DNA of 64,000 nt, taken from positions 508,501-572,500 of the forward strand of contig JAHGAU010000031.1 of the NCBI GenBank assembly GCA_019925105.1. Direction: 5' to 3'. This document shows positions 21,618 to 32,909 of this stretch, in pieces (position 1 is the stretch's first letter; each line of letters opens with the position of its first letter). The notes below the pieces were generated by a model. The model searched no databases and had not been told where the DNA came from. It saw nothing but the letters and a program-made list of their open reading frames with translations. This DNA is from Niebla homalea. Taxonomy: Eukaryota; Ascomycota; Lecanoromycetes; Lecanorales; Ramalinaceae. A program made the translations under genes and the position numbers.

Positions 21618-23026
21618 ATGGACGGAGATCCTGCGGTGGAGCCAGAGCTCGACACGTTCAGCTTGATTCTCCCCCTTCCCTATCGGATAGCTGTCATTTT
21701 CGTCCTGGGGGTGTGGGCATGGGGTGTGAATCTTCATTACTTGTCTTTGATTAAGATCGTAAGGTGATAGCTCTTCGGGAAAGGAGCTTCTCGCTAAGTG
21801 TCCGACAGGATGTCCCAGCGCTCATCAAATACTCAAGTCGGTCTGCTACGATACATCCTGCCCATCAGCGGGTCTACAAGCTCGCTGCGATCGCAACTCT
21901 TCCGCTACTCGCCTCGCTTGTCCTCTTTTGGCTTATCACTCATGGGTCGGCCTCACTCGTGGTCGCTTGGGATATTTTGCCCCAGTCCGCACTGCTTATC
22001 CTGGCCCTCCTTTTCTTCCTCCCCCTCAAGCGCCTCTCCATCACTGGGAGATATCGCTTCCTCTCGACTCTGAAGCGCGTCAGCATTGGTGGCATCGCGG
22101 AGGTGGGAGAGGGCAAGTTTGGCGACATCTTGCTGGCAGATGTCTTGACCTCCTATTCCAAGGTGCTGGGAGACTGGTTCGTGGCTGGATGTATGTTCTT
22201 CTCGCCTGGCATCTCCTCCACGGACAAGCCGGATAGAAGCTGCGGTGGGGCGTACATTGTGCCTTTGATCATTGCAATACCAAGCATGATCCGGCTGCGC
22301 CAGTGCCTGATTGAATATGGACGAGTCAGGCAGAACCCTACGGCGAGCAGCGGGTGGGGTGGACAGCATCTGGCCAACGCGTTGAAGTACTCGACTGCGT
22401 TCCCGGTCATCATTCTGAGTGCTCTCCAACGTGGTTCTGATCCCAATGATATCGGAATGAGCGAAAGCGGCCTTTTTCGCCTCTGGTATGTGTGCCCTGG
22501 ACATGAAATTACTACCCCCACTGATCGGATTAGGCTTCTGTTCGTATTCCTCAACTCTTTCTACTCATTCTACTGGGATGTGGCTAAGGATTGGGATCTG
22601 ACCCTCTTTTCGTCGGAAGGGGAGCGGAACAACCCAGAGCACCCGTGGGGATTGCGAAGACATACCCACTTTCATACGAAGGAAATGTATTACGGCGCGA
22701 TAATCATAGATTTGATGTTACGATGTACTTGGAGTTTCAAACTATCACCGCATTTGGATCACTTCAACGATCTGGAGGGAGGCATTTTTGTCATGGAATT
22801 CCTCGAGGTGTTGAGACGATGGATGTGGATCTTCTTTCGAGTGGAGACAGAATGGGGTAAGAAGCCTGGGTCCATCTCTATGTCTCACGCTAAATCAATA
22901 TTTCAAGTTCGCACAAATCGTGGCCCTTTGCCAGACGACATCCTTCTTGGTGACTTGAATGGTGAGGCCGACAGCCCCAAGAGTCCCAGCTTTCCCAACC
23001 CGCTCAGCCCTGGCTTCCCAAAGTGA
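21618..23026 (+). CDS. erd1: ERD1, EXS-domain Golgi/ER-retention membrane protein
   Basis: Four exons encode 419 residues of the Erd1 family, related to the EXS domain of XPR1/SYG1 phosphate exporters. Yeast Erd1 is a Golgi membrane protein needed for retention of ER residents and recycling of glycosyltransferases. Introns are 21759-21808, 22486-22533 and 22857-22907; the last two are in-frame multiples of three. Exon 1 begins MDGDPAVEPELDTFSLILP and contains a first membrane helix. Several hydrophobic segments follow (AIATLPLLASLVLFWLI, SALLILALLFFLPL). The EXS signatures are FVFLNSFYSFYWDVAKDWD, then RHTHF and a WSFKLSP stretch, ending with a conserved GIFVMEFLEVLRRWMWIFFR. Its stop lies only 22 bases from the stop of the convergent EthD gene. 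Confidence 0.9.
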
Positions 23027-23048
23027 AAGGGCTCATCGAGGACATACA

Positions 23049-23560
23049 TCATGAAGGATCGTCGAAGACATCAACGAGTCGAGCAGGGAACATCACACTC
23101 TTCTGCCTGTCAATGAATTTCTCCTCATCTGGCACCACTACCTCATGGTATTCCTTGTCCGCAAAGACTTCCTGGATCTTCTCCATCGAGGCCGCATCGA
23201 AGACCGCCATACCATCATAATCGGCACACGGGAGGCCCATCTTCTGCATGCCTTCGGATGCTTCATTGTCCAGATGAATCTGGAAATTCGAGATGCGTCA
23301 ATGATGAATCCACATTTGGCAGGAGAGGGGGGAAAGGCAGGGAATCAGCGTACCTGCTCGTACTTGAGAAGATTCTTCTTCACGACAGTAATGCCAGCGA
23401 AGATTTTGGAATGCTCGTCACGCCAGTAGTTGTGGAAGTCCTCGATGCTCATGCCTGGTTTGCGGTAGAGCAGGGCCATCACCCGGACACGATCGGCACG
23501 TTGCTTTGCGTGCCCGGTTCCTCCTCCTCCGGTGGATGCTGGTGGTATTTCGGACGACAT
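23049..23560 (-). CDS. EthD-domain protein (dimeric alpha/beta-barrel family)
   Basis: Two exons (23354-23560 and 23049-23279) joined across an intron at 23280-23353 encode 145 residues. The core matches the EthD family, small dimeric ferredoxin-like proteins found in ETBE degradation operons of bacteria and, in fungi, near polyketide and decarboxylation pathways. Key stretches are VRVMALLYRKPGMSIEDFHN and YWRDEHSKIF in exon 1, then MGLPCADYDGMAVFDAAS and the terminal KSVMFPARLVDVFDD in exon 2. The HxxYWR-like motif (HNYWRDEHS) is intact. A glycine-rich N-terminal tail (STGGGGTGHAKQ) precedes the fold. There is no signal peptide, so a cytosolic place is likely. No pathway genes adjoin, so the substrate is unknown. 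Confidence 0.88.
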
Positions 23561-24620
23561 GTTGAATGAGCAGTATCAGCTCAGAAGCACCTCGGATAAT
23601 AACTTCTTAATATGACAAATTTCACGAATGACAGATTTCAATTGTTGTAACCAAGAGGCAGTGCTACATATTTCCAAAGAATCAGGATATGGGTCCGGAC
23701 AAGCCAAGAGGGGTAAGGCCGGCACCCCACATGAAGCTACAACTAACGGTTTGCCTAGCCCCCTTCTCAGTGGAAGCTCGCAAGCCTCACCAACATCCAA
23801 GCCCCTCTCACAGGTGTGACCACGTTCCATGGCTAGATTGTTCTTCTCTTCTCTTCTCCCAGCAGGGCCAGTTTGTTCTTGCTCCTTCAACTCCTGCTTT
23901 TACGTGAGCGAGCAACAAGACTTGTCATCCCCATTACCATGAAATTGCCAGACATGTGACCGCGCGTACGGTGCGCGTTCGGCGCTAGATGAAGTACATT
24001 TGATAGGTTTCTCGTGCATCGTTCGTGGTTGCTTCTCGACACACAAAGATCCTGTCCTGTCCCTTCTTTGTGCAGCATTAAATTACACGGCTCGAACCCC
24101 TTGACCCGTTCCTTCAGGCAGACAACAACAAACACAAAAACAGGAGATCGGTCTCGAACTTCACAAAAAAACAGCAGAGGAAATGAACCCAACCCCCCTC
24201 CTTTTTTTCAAATAGCTCTACGACTCCTCCCCCCAGGGTGTATGTATACATGTTGCTCCTCTCCGCCTTCTTAGCTTATCTCATCGTCCATCATTCCACC
24301 GGCGCTGCTGCCAACACCTCAAACAAGCTCGTAGCATCCATCCACCCACTACACCTCCAGCCAGCATTTCCCGTGAATCTCTGCTCCGCCAACACCACCC
24401 AAGTCCCAAATATAGAGAGACCCCCTCCTGCTCCTCCTCCAAAGCTAGTCTGACGTGGTTTCTATGGGACCTCCAAGCATGCATCTCCTCACTTGGCGCT
24501 GTTGTGAAGAATTATTTGAATATATACTCAGAAGATGGCGGCGTACATACATACAACAAGCAACACCCGACAGCACCAGCAATCATCTCTGTGGGCTCTC
24601 TCCCGGTTTCTTTTTCTCCT

Positions 24621-24646
24621 CTCTCTCTCTCTCTCTCTCGCTCTCT
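24621..24646. repeat. CT dinucleotide microsatellite
   Basis: Thirteen CT-like units with a single CG interruption, in non-coding sequence. Confidence 0.9.
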
Positions 24647-24872
24647 ACACGCATACCTCTCCCTCCCCTCCTCCCTCCCTAGCTTGCTTAGTTAGTTAGT
24701 GATCTAGATACATGGATAGCTAGCATCCTCTCTCTCATCGTCGGAGGCAGGCAGGCAAGCAGCGTTGGGTCGGTTGGTTGCCTCCTCCCACCCCACCCCC
24801 CTCTTTTTTTTTTCGGTCTTTTTTTTTCAAAACATCGATGTTATTGAAAGAAGTTTCCTTATACCGTTACCT

Positions 24873-24912
24873 TACGGAGGAAAGTGTGTTGCTACGGAGG
24901 AAAGTGTGTTGC
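24873..24912. repeat. Perfect 20-bp tandem duplication
   Basis: The unit TACGGAGGAAAGTGTGTTGC occurs twice head to tail without a mismatch. It is not part of a convincing gene. Confidence 0.92.
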
Positions 24913-24997
24913 CGAATTTTGGCGTTCCACAACCAACCCGATTTTATCGGAAAGGCACGGGGGGAAGGGGTGGAAAAGGTGGCATATCGGTTTAAAG

Positions 24998-25015
24998 CAT
25001 CATCATCATCATCAT
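24998..25015. repeat. CAT trinucleotide run
   Basis: Six CAT units, continued by CCT-rich sequence; non-coding. Confidence 0.85.
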
Positions 25016-25887
25016 CCTCCTCCCGACGTTTTCCAAAATGGAATCTGTCGAGTGTCTGTACATCTTGGGACCGGAGGGGGGAGCCGTCCGGGTATCTGGG
25101 AGATGGCAATACCAGCACCCGCCCGTTCTTCTTCGGAGCTAAACTGGACACTAGCAAGAACATCAAAAGACACAGTAACGGGATCTTCCATATTCGCTGT
25201 TGATTTATACCGGGGGTCATGCGAATGCTTGGATCGAGGAAGACCTCTGTATAGGCTGAGAACGGGACTCAAGCCGCCGCAATCCAAGACGGTTATTCTT
25301 GCTGAAATCATATCCCAGTCCGAAGAAGGCGAGCAAGGAGATGATTCAAATGAGCATTGCGCACTGCAACATCCCTCTAGACGAGCCTCTTGAAGGCAAA
25401 ACACAAGACCTGTGGGGGAAGCGTGGTGGAAGGGTAGAACCGCGGCCGTCGATTGCAGCTTACCAGCCCAACGAGGGGGTCCAATTACTCATGAAGAGAG
25501 GCTCTAAGGCCACACGTGTGTCAAAGAAAATGGCGAACAGAATGAAGTTCCGATCAGGGATAGGGGGTCAGCATTGTCTTTACCTCGTAAAGGTCCCTTT
25601 AGCCATCCATGAAAGAACTAATAGCCCAAGCATACCAATTGGAGGAAGCTCCTTCAACATGTCAACTATGCCCTTAGTCTTCTGCTGTACCTTCTGGAAA
25701 TCTGGTAAAGAGCTTTTCAGGTTTGATCTATTAACAGCTGGGACGGTGCGGTCTGCATATCTGGAGTTCCCAAGCGACATTCATCAGTGAGCTTTGGCTA
25801 GAGGTGGGATCATTCACGGTGATGTGATCTCATATTATCTCTCCTCCGCCGGAGATCGAACCGGCGACTACGATCAAGTGCGTAGGT

Positions 25888-28800
25888 TTACATACAAAGC
25901 ACAGAAGATTTCACATGACGCTGCACCCGATGCCTGTTCGGACAACACTCGTCAGTCATCATGGCCTCCAACGCTGGGCCAAGCAGTTCAAAGCGAGGAT
26001 GGAACCCACCATACAGACTCCTCTCCAGCCTCCGCCGGATCTGATACCAATCCGCCCTCCTCTCACAAAATTCCAACACCTCCTCCGCCCGGAACACCCC
26101 CCGAAACCTCTCCCCATCCGCCACGATCTGCGCCAACGCTTTCGCGTCGCTCGGATCAACCAAATAGATCTGAGATAACTCCCTCAGCGCCACAAAGAAC
26201 TGCAGCAGATCTTTATTCTTGAGCGTGACGATGTAGCCGAAATAGTGGTTCATATCGGCAATGAGCTTCAAGGACCCACGCACGGAGATGCGTTGACGTT
26301 TCAAATGCTTGCATAAGCAGGTGAAGAGCCGCATGCCGACTTCCTGGTTGAAGACGTCGAGCATGGTCTTGTCGGTGGAGCCGACGAGCATCTTTGTGTG
26401 GGAGGAGACGAGGTCGACCACCCTTTCGGCGGTCTGGCTGACGCCGATGTCCATGACTAGATCCATGGATTTTTCGCTACCGCCGTTGCTGCCAGAGCTA
26501 CCGCTGAGAGCTTCGCCGTCCGGGTTGAAGTCCTTGGGTTTTTGTGTGGTGGCGCAGACGAACTCGACCTCGTCTATGAGGACTTCGATCCCCTTGTTCA
26601 AGCCCGCGGCGACGCGCGAGTCCAGCATCGATTCGAAGCGTTTCTTCTCTTTGACGGCTGGGTTGAGGAAGTCATTGCGGTCGGTCAAGTTGGTGGCGAC
26701 AAGTTCTTGCTCATAGAAAACGTCGAGCATCTGCTGGATGAGGTCGCCTACATTGACGAGTTCGAGGAAGGTGATTAGCGGGGTGACGCCGGAGGCATTA
26801 TTAGCCTCGTGGTCCTGGGATTTGGCGTGTTTCCGGGGGTTGTATTTGGAGAGGTGGTCCACGGCTTGGTCGAAGCCGGCTTGGATATGGCGTGTGCCGA
26901 GGGTTTGGAGAAGTGAGATGAAGATGAGCTCGCATTGCAAGCGGGCGTCTTGGCTGAAGCGAGCCCCGGGAAGTCTGGTGAACGTTGCGGCTCGCTCGAT
27001 GCTGGTTTTCGCGAAGTGGACGAGATTCAGAGCGACTTCGATGCTGAATAGAGACCGTATGCCTTCGAGTCGGGAATTCATAATGGCGGCCTTCGCTGCT
27101 AGTTCGGTGGTTGGAGGTTCTGGTAATGGGGTGAGGGGTCTGTTCGCGCTCAATGCTGTACCATTCGAGATGCTGGGGCTCGATGTTCGAGTGATGTCCT
27201 TTGACTTGGGAGCTTCGACGATGCTAAGATTCTCGCCATTCACTAATGCCTTCGCAACCGCAGGCTTCCCGCCAAAGGGCGAGGACATGGGAAACGTAGG
27301 TAAGACATTCACCGGCATCATGACGACCTTCTTGAAGGAGGTCAGAAAGTCTCGCTTGTCAGCTTGCCGGTTGACGTTTGACATGAACATCGACTCCATT
27401 GTGGCGTCTTGTTCTGACAACTGTCGCTCCCAGTCCGTGACCTCAGCGTCCGACTTCTTCTTGAACCAGGAGAGCTCTTCAGTCAAGTAAAGATCAACGT
27501 GGGTATCAAAGGTGGAGACAAGGACCTGATCGAGTGTCTCATAAAACTCATCCCCTGAGGATGAAGTTGGCTGAAGCGCTCTCGCCCACTCGATACTCTG
27601 GCCACAGGTCGCTGCCACTGCTTTCAGGTACGACTCTAGATGTACTCTATGTGCTTCGTCAAAAGCAGTCGTCAGGTACTCAGCGATGACCACCTTGCCC
27701 ACTCGCTGCAAGAAAGGAGTTACCGCATCGACCTGTGCTGGGAAGATTTGATCAATCACCTCGACCTGCTCGTTGAAAGCCGTCGACAGCTTGGCGAAGA
27801 AGTCGTACGTCTTGTCGTAGGAGTAGTCGCCCATGCCATCCAAAGAATAGATTGGGTTTCCGAATTGAGACCTCCGGGCAATGACAGGACTGGTCTCAAT
27901 GATCATCTCCACCGCTTGAATCCCTTGGTCCAAGCTGGTCAGCACTTGCGCGTACTTCTTCATCTTCCCCTGAACATCCCGAGTCTCAATGGCCTGTCGA
28001 AACTCATGCGTCACAGCTTTCTCGAAGGCAGATACCAATCCAGCGAGCTTCTCCTGCCTACTCCGCCAGCCCTCGGCCATGTCACTGTTGGAGAACCTGG
28101 TGAGGTTGGACAGCATCTGGGCTTGCTGGTTCGGATCCCGGTACGTCCGAAATACTCTGGCTTGCGTGTGGTCGGCCGCCTGGAGTGCATCGGTGTAGAA
28201 GGGTGAGAGTGCCGAGTAGATCTTACCGTATTCTCGTCTGGCGTGGCCGCGCACGGATATCACATGCTTGAATATCGTCAACCGAGTGGTCGATTCTCTG
28301 CGTCTGCCAGATGTCGCCGGGCTGGTCCTTTGCGGTGGTGATTCGTCCAGAGACACCAGATTGATGGCGTCGAATCCATCATGCAAGTCCCTCAGCCCGG
28401 AGCCAGAAGAGAGAGAACCGCCGCTCGTCTGAGATGGCCCTTGCGTGTCCGACGTAGCATCGAACAGCGTCTCATGCCCTCCCCCTTCCTTGTCCTCCCC
28501 ACCCCCCGTTGGAGCTCCTCCTTCCCCACCTCTGAGACGAAGAGCTCCGTCCGCAGCAGCCCCTGGACCGGCAACCACCCCCAGCTTTCTCTGCAACGTC
28601 TCCGCCCTCCGCCGCCGGGCCTCCCCTTCGTTCCAGCATCCCATAAGCTGTAGCCTCTGCACCCATCTCGTGTCATCGTAGACCATCTCCTGCATCCGCT
28701 TCGAGACGCGGGCGAAGCGGAGGAGGCATGTTGGGGCCAGGTAGTCGAGGATCTGGGAGAGGATCTCTTGTGGGAAGGGTCAGTCACTGTTTACCGAGAG

Positions 28801-29015
28801 AGAGCGTTCCGCATCGGACAGGACTGGGAAGAGTCACAATGGAAGGGGGGGGGCCGAGGGGGGGGAAGGGCCATATATATATCTATATATGTATACCTAC
28901 CTGCTGGAAGAAGAGGTTTCGAATTCACGATCTGGGTCTCGCGGAGGGAGGCGAAGACGGAGTTGCGAGGAGGCGGTGGACCGCCCTGAAGGGGGGCTTT
29001 CTTGAAGCCGGACAT
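25888..29015 (-). CDS. rcy1: Recyclin-1, F-box protein with Sec10-like exocyst domain
   Basis: Two exons encode 997 residues. Recyclin-1 (Rcy1/Rls1 family) is an F-box protein that works in endosome-to-Golgi recycling and secretion, through SCF and exocyst/Rab contacts. Exon 1 (28901-29015) starts MSGFKKAPLQGG; an upstream in-frame ATG at 29045 would add ten residues. The intron at 28767-28900 joins LLPA to EILSQILDYLAPTCLLRFAR, giving the F-box (about residues 37-80). A glycine-rich linker follows, then a long alpha-helical Sec10-like region, with IFKHVISVRGHARREYGKIY near residue 205, LLQTLGTRHIQAGFDQAVDH, and the conserved end MNHYFGYIVTLKNKDLLQFF. The protein is peripheral and soluble; no membrane segment is seen. 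The last twenty residues are cysteine- and histidine-rich and unlike the family, so the extreme C-terminus is less certain. Confidence 0.9.
28861..28900. repeat. AT-rich run inside recyclin intron 1
   Basis: Alternating AT/TATA-like sequence lies just inside the donor end of the first recyclin intron and is followed, in the direction of transcription, by C-rich homopolymers. It explains why this intron (134 nt) is longer than its neighbours. Confidence 0.7.
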
Positions 29016-29392
29016 GGGCGGTGGGAAAGCATTCGCATCGTTCAATTGGGATGGGGCTTCAGGGTATGGGGGAGTGTGTGGAAGCCATATGTGTCCCTCT
29101 TCAAGGAGGTGTTGGGAAGTTGCACGCAGGATTGGAAGGTGGGACCAGGAAGGCCCGGCAGACGGTTATTGAAGGAGCGACGGCCAAGGTACTCGGTTCT
29201 GTTCTGGGAACCACAAAAGTCGGAGGCAAGGCTGTTCGCATTCATAAAGTGTGTCAAGACACTTGTACTAGCGCTATATGCATACATTATTTACAGGTTT
29301 TGGACTGCGATGACCCATCATTAATACGCCAGTCTCTAATGCAACCAACCCTCAAGTCCCCAAGCAAGCCCAAAAAGCCATTTTTTTGAAAA
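29016..29392. other. Intergenic: recyclin promoter and 3' end of Csi2-like gene
   Basis: About 380 bases between two minus-strand genes. No recognisable frame; it must hold the recyclin promoter. Confidence 0.6.
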
Positions 29393-30490
29393 TTAATGCC
29401 TTCTGCTGTTTCTCCTGTCCTCCGCTGGCGCCTGGACCGGTGCATGATTCTCGAATAGATCATCCAGATAGGCACTCGGTGCCCTGCCTTGTGGTGCAAC
29501 ATTGAGGTTGAGACTGCTAGTGCTTGCGTGACCCATCAGCCCCGGCGTGCTCAACCTGCTTCCATTGAACAAGGAGTCGCCTCCTCGGCTTGACGGTGGG
29601 CTGGGTGCACGCGACGGACTGTGCCCTCTGGGACCCAGGCCAGCCTGTGAGTAGCGGTTCTGGTTGCTGAGATTTGACATTGGGACTCCACCTCCGATAT
29701 GGGTCATGCTGGCTCCACTGGCCGGTGCAGCGTTGCCAGATGCATAGTATCCTGATGGCAGATATCCTGAAGCCCGGTTGCTGGGAGTGTTCATGCCTGC
29801 GCCGGCTGTGGGGGAGAAGAATAGGTTGCTGTGTGCAGAATTGGTCTTCCCGGCACCGTGCTTTCGGCCTCCTCCTAATTGATCCAACGACAATGTGGAG
29901 CCAGGACCGGAATGCATGTACGGACCCTTGCTGTTTTTCAAACCCATCAAAGGATCCCTCCCAGCGTATTTCGCCGTCGATGCAATCGCCGCTTTCCTGA
30001 CGGATCGATGCAATGACCATGCCATGAATCCTCTCCATGCCAGCACCATCATTCCAATAAATCCCAGGGCTGCCCCAACACAGATGAAGACTGTCCCCTC
30101 CGGCAGGTTGGACTTTTGCATGAAGGGAGCGCCGGCCGTTGGCGGGACAGTGGGCGCTGGGTAGTTATCTTCAGCAAGTTTGGGAGCGCCAGTCAGAGCA
30201 CCCGAGTCAGTCGTCTTGGCTGCCGCGTTCGTGGTCTTTGCAGGTTTGCCAGTAGTTTTAGCCGCAGCATCCGTGGTCTTCGCAGCGTCTGTCTTCTTAG
30301 CATCGGTGGCGGCAGCCGTGTCTGTTTTCGCTGCGTCTGTCTTTGCAGCACCTTTCCCATTGGTTGTCGCTGCTCCTCCGAGCTGGTCTGTCAACGCTGG
30401 CAGTCCCTGTGCAGCGACATTTGTTATAAGGAGGAGTGAGATGGCGAAGGTTATGAAGAAGGTATTTCTGCTGAGTCCTGGGAGCCTCAT
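29393..30490 (-). CDS. Prm5/YNL058C/Csi2-like single-pass vacuolar or cell-surface membrane protein
   Basis: A 365-residue protein starting at 30490, where a signal peptide begins (MRLPGLSRNTFFITFAIS to VAAQG); the open frame continues 104 codons upstream without leader-like sequence. After the signal comes a lumenal or extracellular region built of alanine/threonine/lysine repeats (AAKTDAAKTDTAAATDAKK). Then follows the family hallmark FMQKSNLPEGTVFICVGAAL, leading into one transmembrane helix and WRGFMAWSLHRSVRKAA on the cytosolic side. The tail is serine/glycine/proline rich. In yeast these proteins are linked to the vacuole, pheromone or cell-wall responses, with no biochemical role settled. 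It diverges from fcf1 across about 590 bases. Confidence 0.8.
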   Translation of the reverse strand: MRLPGLSRNTFFITFAISLLLITNVAAQGLPALTDQLGGAATTNGKGAAKTDAAKTDTAAATDAKKTDAAKTTDAAAKTTGKPAKTTNAAAKTTDSGALTGAPKLAEDNYPAPTVPPTAGAPFMQKSNLPEGTVFICVGAALGFIGMMVLAWRGFMAWSLHRSVRKAAIASTAKYAGRDPLMGLKNSKGPYMHSGPGSTLSLDQLGGGRKHGAGKTNSAHSNLFFSPTAGAGMNTPSNRASGYLPSGYYASGNAAPASGASMTHIGGGVPMSNLSNQNRYSQAGLGPRGHSPSRAPSPPSSRGGDSLFNGSRLSTPGLMGHASTSSLNLNVAPQGRAPSAYLDDLFENHAPVQAPAEDRRNSRRH

Positions 30491-31083
30491 GGCCTGTTTA
30501 GTGTTGAGGGTGTTGCCCCTGACGCAAGTTGTGGTATCTTCAGTCCACGTTGAGGGTGCGCAGATGTTTTTGGGGAAATGTATCAAGTCTGTGATGGAGG
30601 AATCTAATTTTGGGTCGTCGTTAGATTTCAACAAGGCTGACGAAATCCTTTCCGGACAATGGCCCCTCCCTCCCCCTGAGACAAAGAATGCCTTTTCACG
30701 ACCTCCGCGAGGCAAATGAAAAACGGCAAAGAAGCCGACGTGATCAACGAGCGTATCCCAAATCGTTGGAAATGTGTATGTGAAAAAGAGTGGTTTGATC
30801 AAGAATGGAGATGATCGGGAAAAAGAAGGTCAAGCAAGGCTATGGCATGGGGCATGGGGCATGATTTGTTTTCCTGTTCTTGCCCACGCTAAGATCAAGA
30901 TGCAGACACGAGCCTAACTAGTAACTACGCTAGGTTGATGCAAGGAACTTTGCCGGAGCAACGCTGGCGAAATAACCGAAGGTATGCCTTAGCGGCATAA
31001 TCCTCGTATCGATAAGACGAATTATCCAAGACTCCAAAACCATACACCAAATCGTGGATTGAACAACCAGTATCCATTTAAAC
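30491..31083. other. Divergent promoter between Csi2-like gene and fcf1
   Basis: About 590 bases upstream of both genes. The minus-strand frame here is only an extension of the Csi2-like reading frame and lacks coding character. Confidence 0.6.
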
Positions 31084-31925
31084 ATGGGGGTCGCAAAGAA
31101 GACGCGCAAGTTCGCGCAGACCAAACGTATCATCGGTCAGCGGGATGCCCGCCTCAAGAAAAACCAGGTCAAAGCCGAGCTGGTAAGCACATACCGCATC
31201 ATCTCCCCCCCAAGTCAACTTGCTTCTTCAGGAGGTCTGATTTTGAACGAACATCATACTGACCCGACACACACGAACCTAGCTCGCCAAAAAGCCCCCT
31301 GCCGACCAAGTCGTCCGCTCCATCCCCCAAGTCCCCACCTCCCTCTTCTTCCAACACAACACCTCTCTCCAACCCCCCTACCCCATCCTCCTCGACACCA
31401 ACTTCCTCTCCCACACCGTCCAGCACAAGCTCGACCTCCTCCCCACCCTGATGGACACCCTGTACGCATCCTGCCGGGTCATCATCACCGATTGCGTCAT
31501 GGCGGAGCTGGAGAAGCTGGGGACCAAGTATCGGATCGCGCTGCGGATCGCACGAGATGAGCGCTGGGAAAGACTGACTTGTGGGCATAAGGGGGTGTAT
31601 GCGGTAAGCCTCTCTCTCTCTCTCTCTCTCCCCCTCTCATACATACCATACGTCACTCGTGCTCTCGGTGTGCTTCAAAAGGTGGAGAAAGGGGGGTTTG
31701 GGATCGACATGATGAAGTGATTTTACCGATCGAAACTAATTTTTAATCCAAAAAAAAAAGGATGATTGCATCGTCGACCGCGTGGCCAAACAGCGCATCT
31801 ACATCGTGGCCACCAACGACCGCGACCTCAAGAGGCGCATCCGCAAGATCCCGGGCGTTCCCGTCATGAGTGTGGCGAGGGGCAAGTATGTCGTTGAGAG
31901 GCTGCCCAGCGCCCCGGAGAAGTGA
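31084..31925 (+). CDS. fcf1: FCF1/UTP24, PIN-domain nuclease of the small-subunit processome
   Basis: Three exons (31084-31182, 31283-31603, 31761-31925) encode 194 residues, the usual size for Fcf1. This nucleolar endonuclease cleaves pre-18S rRNA at sites A1/A2 in the SSU processome. It begins MGVAKKTRKFAQTKRIIGQR, as in all eukaryotes. The PIN domain shows LLDTNFLSH with its first acidic residue, VIITDCVMAELEKLG in the middle, and IYIVATNDRDLKRRIRKIPG with the last aspartates. The Cys/His segment LTCGHKGVYADDCI spans the second splice junction. The end YVVERLPSAPEK is also conserved. Intron 1 is 100 nt; intron 2 is 157 nt and contains a CT repeat and an A-rich acceptor region. Confidence 0.96.
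31610..31630. repeat. CT microsatellite in fcf1 intron 2
   Basis: About ten CT units begin six bases after the donor of fcf1 intron 2; a run of ten A residues forms the sequence just before its AG acceptor (31750-31760). Confidence 0.9.
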
Positions 31926-32909
31926 TGGGATGATGGATGGATTTGGGAGATGGCCGGGGGGGGGGACTTGAAAAAACTAAACAGCTGGGGTTGTTTTTTT
32001 TTTGCGTGGGACGAAAAACACTTTGCGCTGGGGTAGGTAGGTAGGGAGGGAGGCAGGGAGGGAAGGGGCCGAGAATTGGTTGGGTGGCTGGGGAGCTTGA
32101 CCAATATATAGCTGTGCGTAGGATCCCCCATCTCCCCAGGGGTTTTCACAAACCGGAGCCCGGCTCTGGTAGGAGGGTGGGCAAGCGCAACCAGGCGGCA
32201 AGCGAGGGTGAGCTCCAGGGCAAGGGCGAGGGCGACATTGACCCCATTATCTTCATCTCTGGAAGACGGGATAAATGGGTCAACAGAATGGATGAAACCC
32301 GATTCAGCATGTATATCCGCTTCTCGTGACGGCTAGACCGCGGTGGACACACTATTCCGTTTTCTGCTTGTCTTATCTATTGCGTAAGAGCGATGGAAGC
32401 CCAGAATCGGCTGGACTTGCGGCTCTAGCAATTCTATTCGATTCGATGCTATCGAACATGGTCAGTGGATGCTGTGTAGACATTAGCAACCGGACAAAAA
32501 TCGAAAGTTCAAATGACGTTGTATCATGGCAGTTGCCCCGGTCCCTATTGGAGGCAGGAGCAACAGTGATGGTTTGATGGATTGGAACAGCGGCGTCAGG
32601 ACGGGCATGCTCTTGCCTCGTGGTTGAAAAGCATCTAGGCGTTCCCAGTGGCGAGGCTTGTCGATATTCCACCGAGCTCGCAGAGCGTGTTCATACCAAT
32701 GGGATCAAGGATGATGGATGGCATCACGGCTTTTCCGAAGTGGTTTTGAAGGTCTCGTATTCTTGAAGCAAAAGACAAAGGGCGAAGATACCGCCCGGAC
32801 TAGTGTACAGCGTGGGCAACGGTCAGAGCCATTCATGTGCCCCTTTCCTGAGATCCCTCAGTCGTAGCCCGAAGGCCCATCCCCAGCAGCCAACCCCATT
32901 AGCCCTCCT
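31926..32909. other. Convergent 3' region between fcf1 and velB
   Basis: About 980 bases between two stop codons. It contains homopolymer G and T runs and a GGTA/GGGA-rich stretch at 32030-32070. No supported gene; the likely content is both 3' untranslated regions and terminators. Confidence 0.6.

Larger units (their letters stand above)
23561..25887. other. Repeat-bearing gap between EthD and recyclin genes
   Basis: About 2.3 kb without a recognisable protein domain. It contains pyrimidine-rich stretches, a CT microsatellite, a perfect 20-bp tandem duplication and a short CAT run, all typical of untranslated or promoter sequence. Open frames at 24778-25404 on both strands are inflated by these repeats. 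The left part is the EthD promoter; the right end is the 3' region of the recyclin gene. Confidence 0.55.

Noticed and set aside
25841..25886. tRNA-like 3' half on the minus strand (T-arm-like GGTTCGATC between CGCCGG and CCGGCG, plus a second 5-bp hairpin)
   Set aside because: Both hairpin loops have eight rather than seven bases, there is no D-arm upstream, and no 5' sequence pairs with the would-be acceptor strand. At most a tRNA fossil.
27640..28206. 188-codon plus-strand frame opposite recyclin
   Set aside because: Antisense shadow of the recyclin coding sequence; no start context, domain or splice signals.
31604..31760. Box C/D snoRNA in fcf1 intron 2 (ATGATGA present near 31709)
   Set aside because: No box D (CTGA) or terminal stem follows within the intron; the rest is CT repeat and A-rich acceptor.
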